Shown piece by piece: positions 63,868 through 64,000 of a DNA stretch of 64,000 nucleotides. The translations under genes were made by a program, and so were the position numbers. Below the pieces are notes generated by a model. It worked only from the letters and a program-made list of their open reading frames with translations, made no database searches and was not told the origin of the DNA. The stretch spans positions 992,001 through 1,056,000 of the forward strand of contig NZ_LT575468.1 in the NCBI RefSeq assembly GCF_900087055.1, in the 5' to 3' direction. This DNA is from Plesiomonas shigelloides (GTDB lineage Bacteria > Pseudomonadota > Gammaproteobacteria > Enterobacterales > CAMTGL01). The first letter of the stretch is position 1; each line of letters opens with the position of its first letter.

Positions 63868-64000
63868 TTATTCACTGACTTCGCTAGTGGCGTCTTTATA
63901 CAGCTTGGATAACAAATCTTTGCTGATAAAGAAAACCAACAGCGGCAGGAGCACCAATAATACCAGTACACTGATCCGCGCTAGCCAAAATGGCATTTGG
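63868..64000 (-). CDS. C-terminal part or whole of a small membrane protein (unidentified)
   Basis: On the minus strand a frame enters from beyond the window and ends TAA at 63868. From an ATG at 63996 it would encode 42 residues, MPFWLARISVLVLLVLLPLL followed by VFFISKDLLSKLYKDATSEVSE: one membrane helix and a charged tail. It may be a small membrane protein or the C-terminus of a larger one; the upstream sequence is outside the window. The adjacent bidirectional terminator supports a real gene. Not recognised. Confidence 0.55.
   Translation of the reverse strand, partial: QMPFWLARISVLVLLVLLPLLVFFISKDLLSKLYKDATSEVSE

Overview
This window is an intact chromosomal segment of a gammaproteobacterium close to the Enterobacterales. 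Gene order tracks the E. coli fabB/mnmC/yfcL/yfcA/mepA/aroC/prmB/smrB/sixA/fadJ/fadI/yfcZ/fadL/mlaA block and the pdxB/usg/truA/dedA/accD/folC/dedD/cvpA/purF/ubiX block. Added to this are features typical of Vibrio/Aeromonas relatives: tandem fadL genes, a BatD protein and a FimV/HubP protein. Myo-inositol catabolism together with tryptophanase (indole) and roughly 50% GC points to Plesiomonas shigelloides; this species call is an inference.

Layout. 1-1800: the end of iolE, then iolB. 1980-5200: the tna operon with a TnaC leader peptide, tnaA and a permease. 5760-16430: lipid import and beta-oxidation (mlaA, two fadL paralogues, yfcZ, an isolated batD, fadIJ). 16540-24500: yaiI, a large insulinase-type protease, sixA, smrB, prmB, aroC, mepA. 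24680-29840: an accessory module (DcuC-type transporter, HypT-like LysR regulator, aspartate racemase, isoaspartyl dipeptidase) set between mepA and yfcA. 29970-38890: yfcA, yicG, yfcL, mnmC, fabB, rlmA, rhlE. 39040-42370: norVW and a divergent yeaR-like gene, sharing two NsrR-like operators. 42470-46880: the six-gene yjfIJKLMC-type operon built around a PspA/IM30 protein. 47230-61850: pdxB, usg, fimV, truA, dedA, accD, folC, dedD, cvpA, purF, a YhbP-like gene and ubiX. 62220-63590: the purine permease ghxQ behind a PurR box. The window closes in a short membrane-protein reading frame on the minus strand.

Several regulons can be read from the DNA: FadR (fadIJ, one fadL, probably fabB), a FabR-like inverted-repeat cluster (the other fadL), NsrR (norVW/yeaR), PurR (cvpA-purF and ghxQ), and TnaC attenuation with a likely CRP site (tna). 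I saw no tRNA, rRNA, insertion sequence, prophage or CRISPR array. The best candidates for under-described biology are the yjf PspA operon, the isoaspartate/aspartate module with its HypT-like regulator, the NsrR-type rather than NorR-type control of norVW, and the orphan batD.
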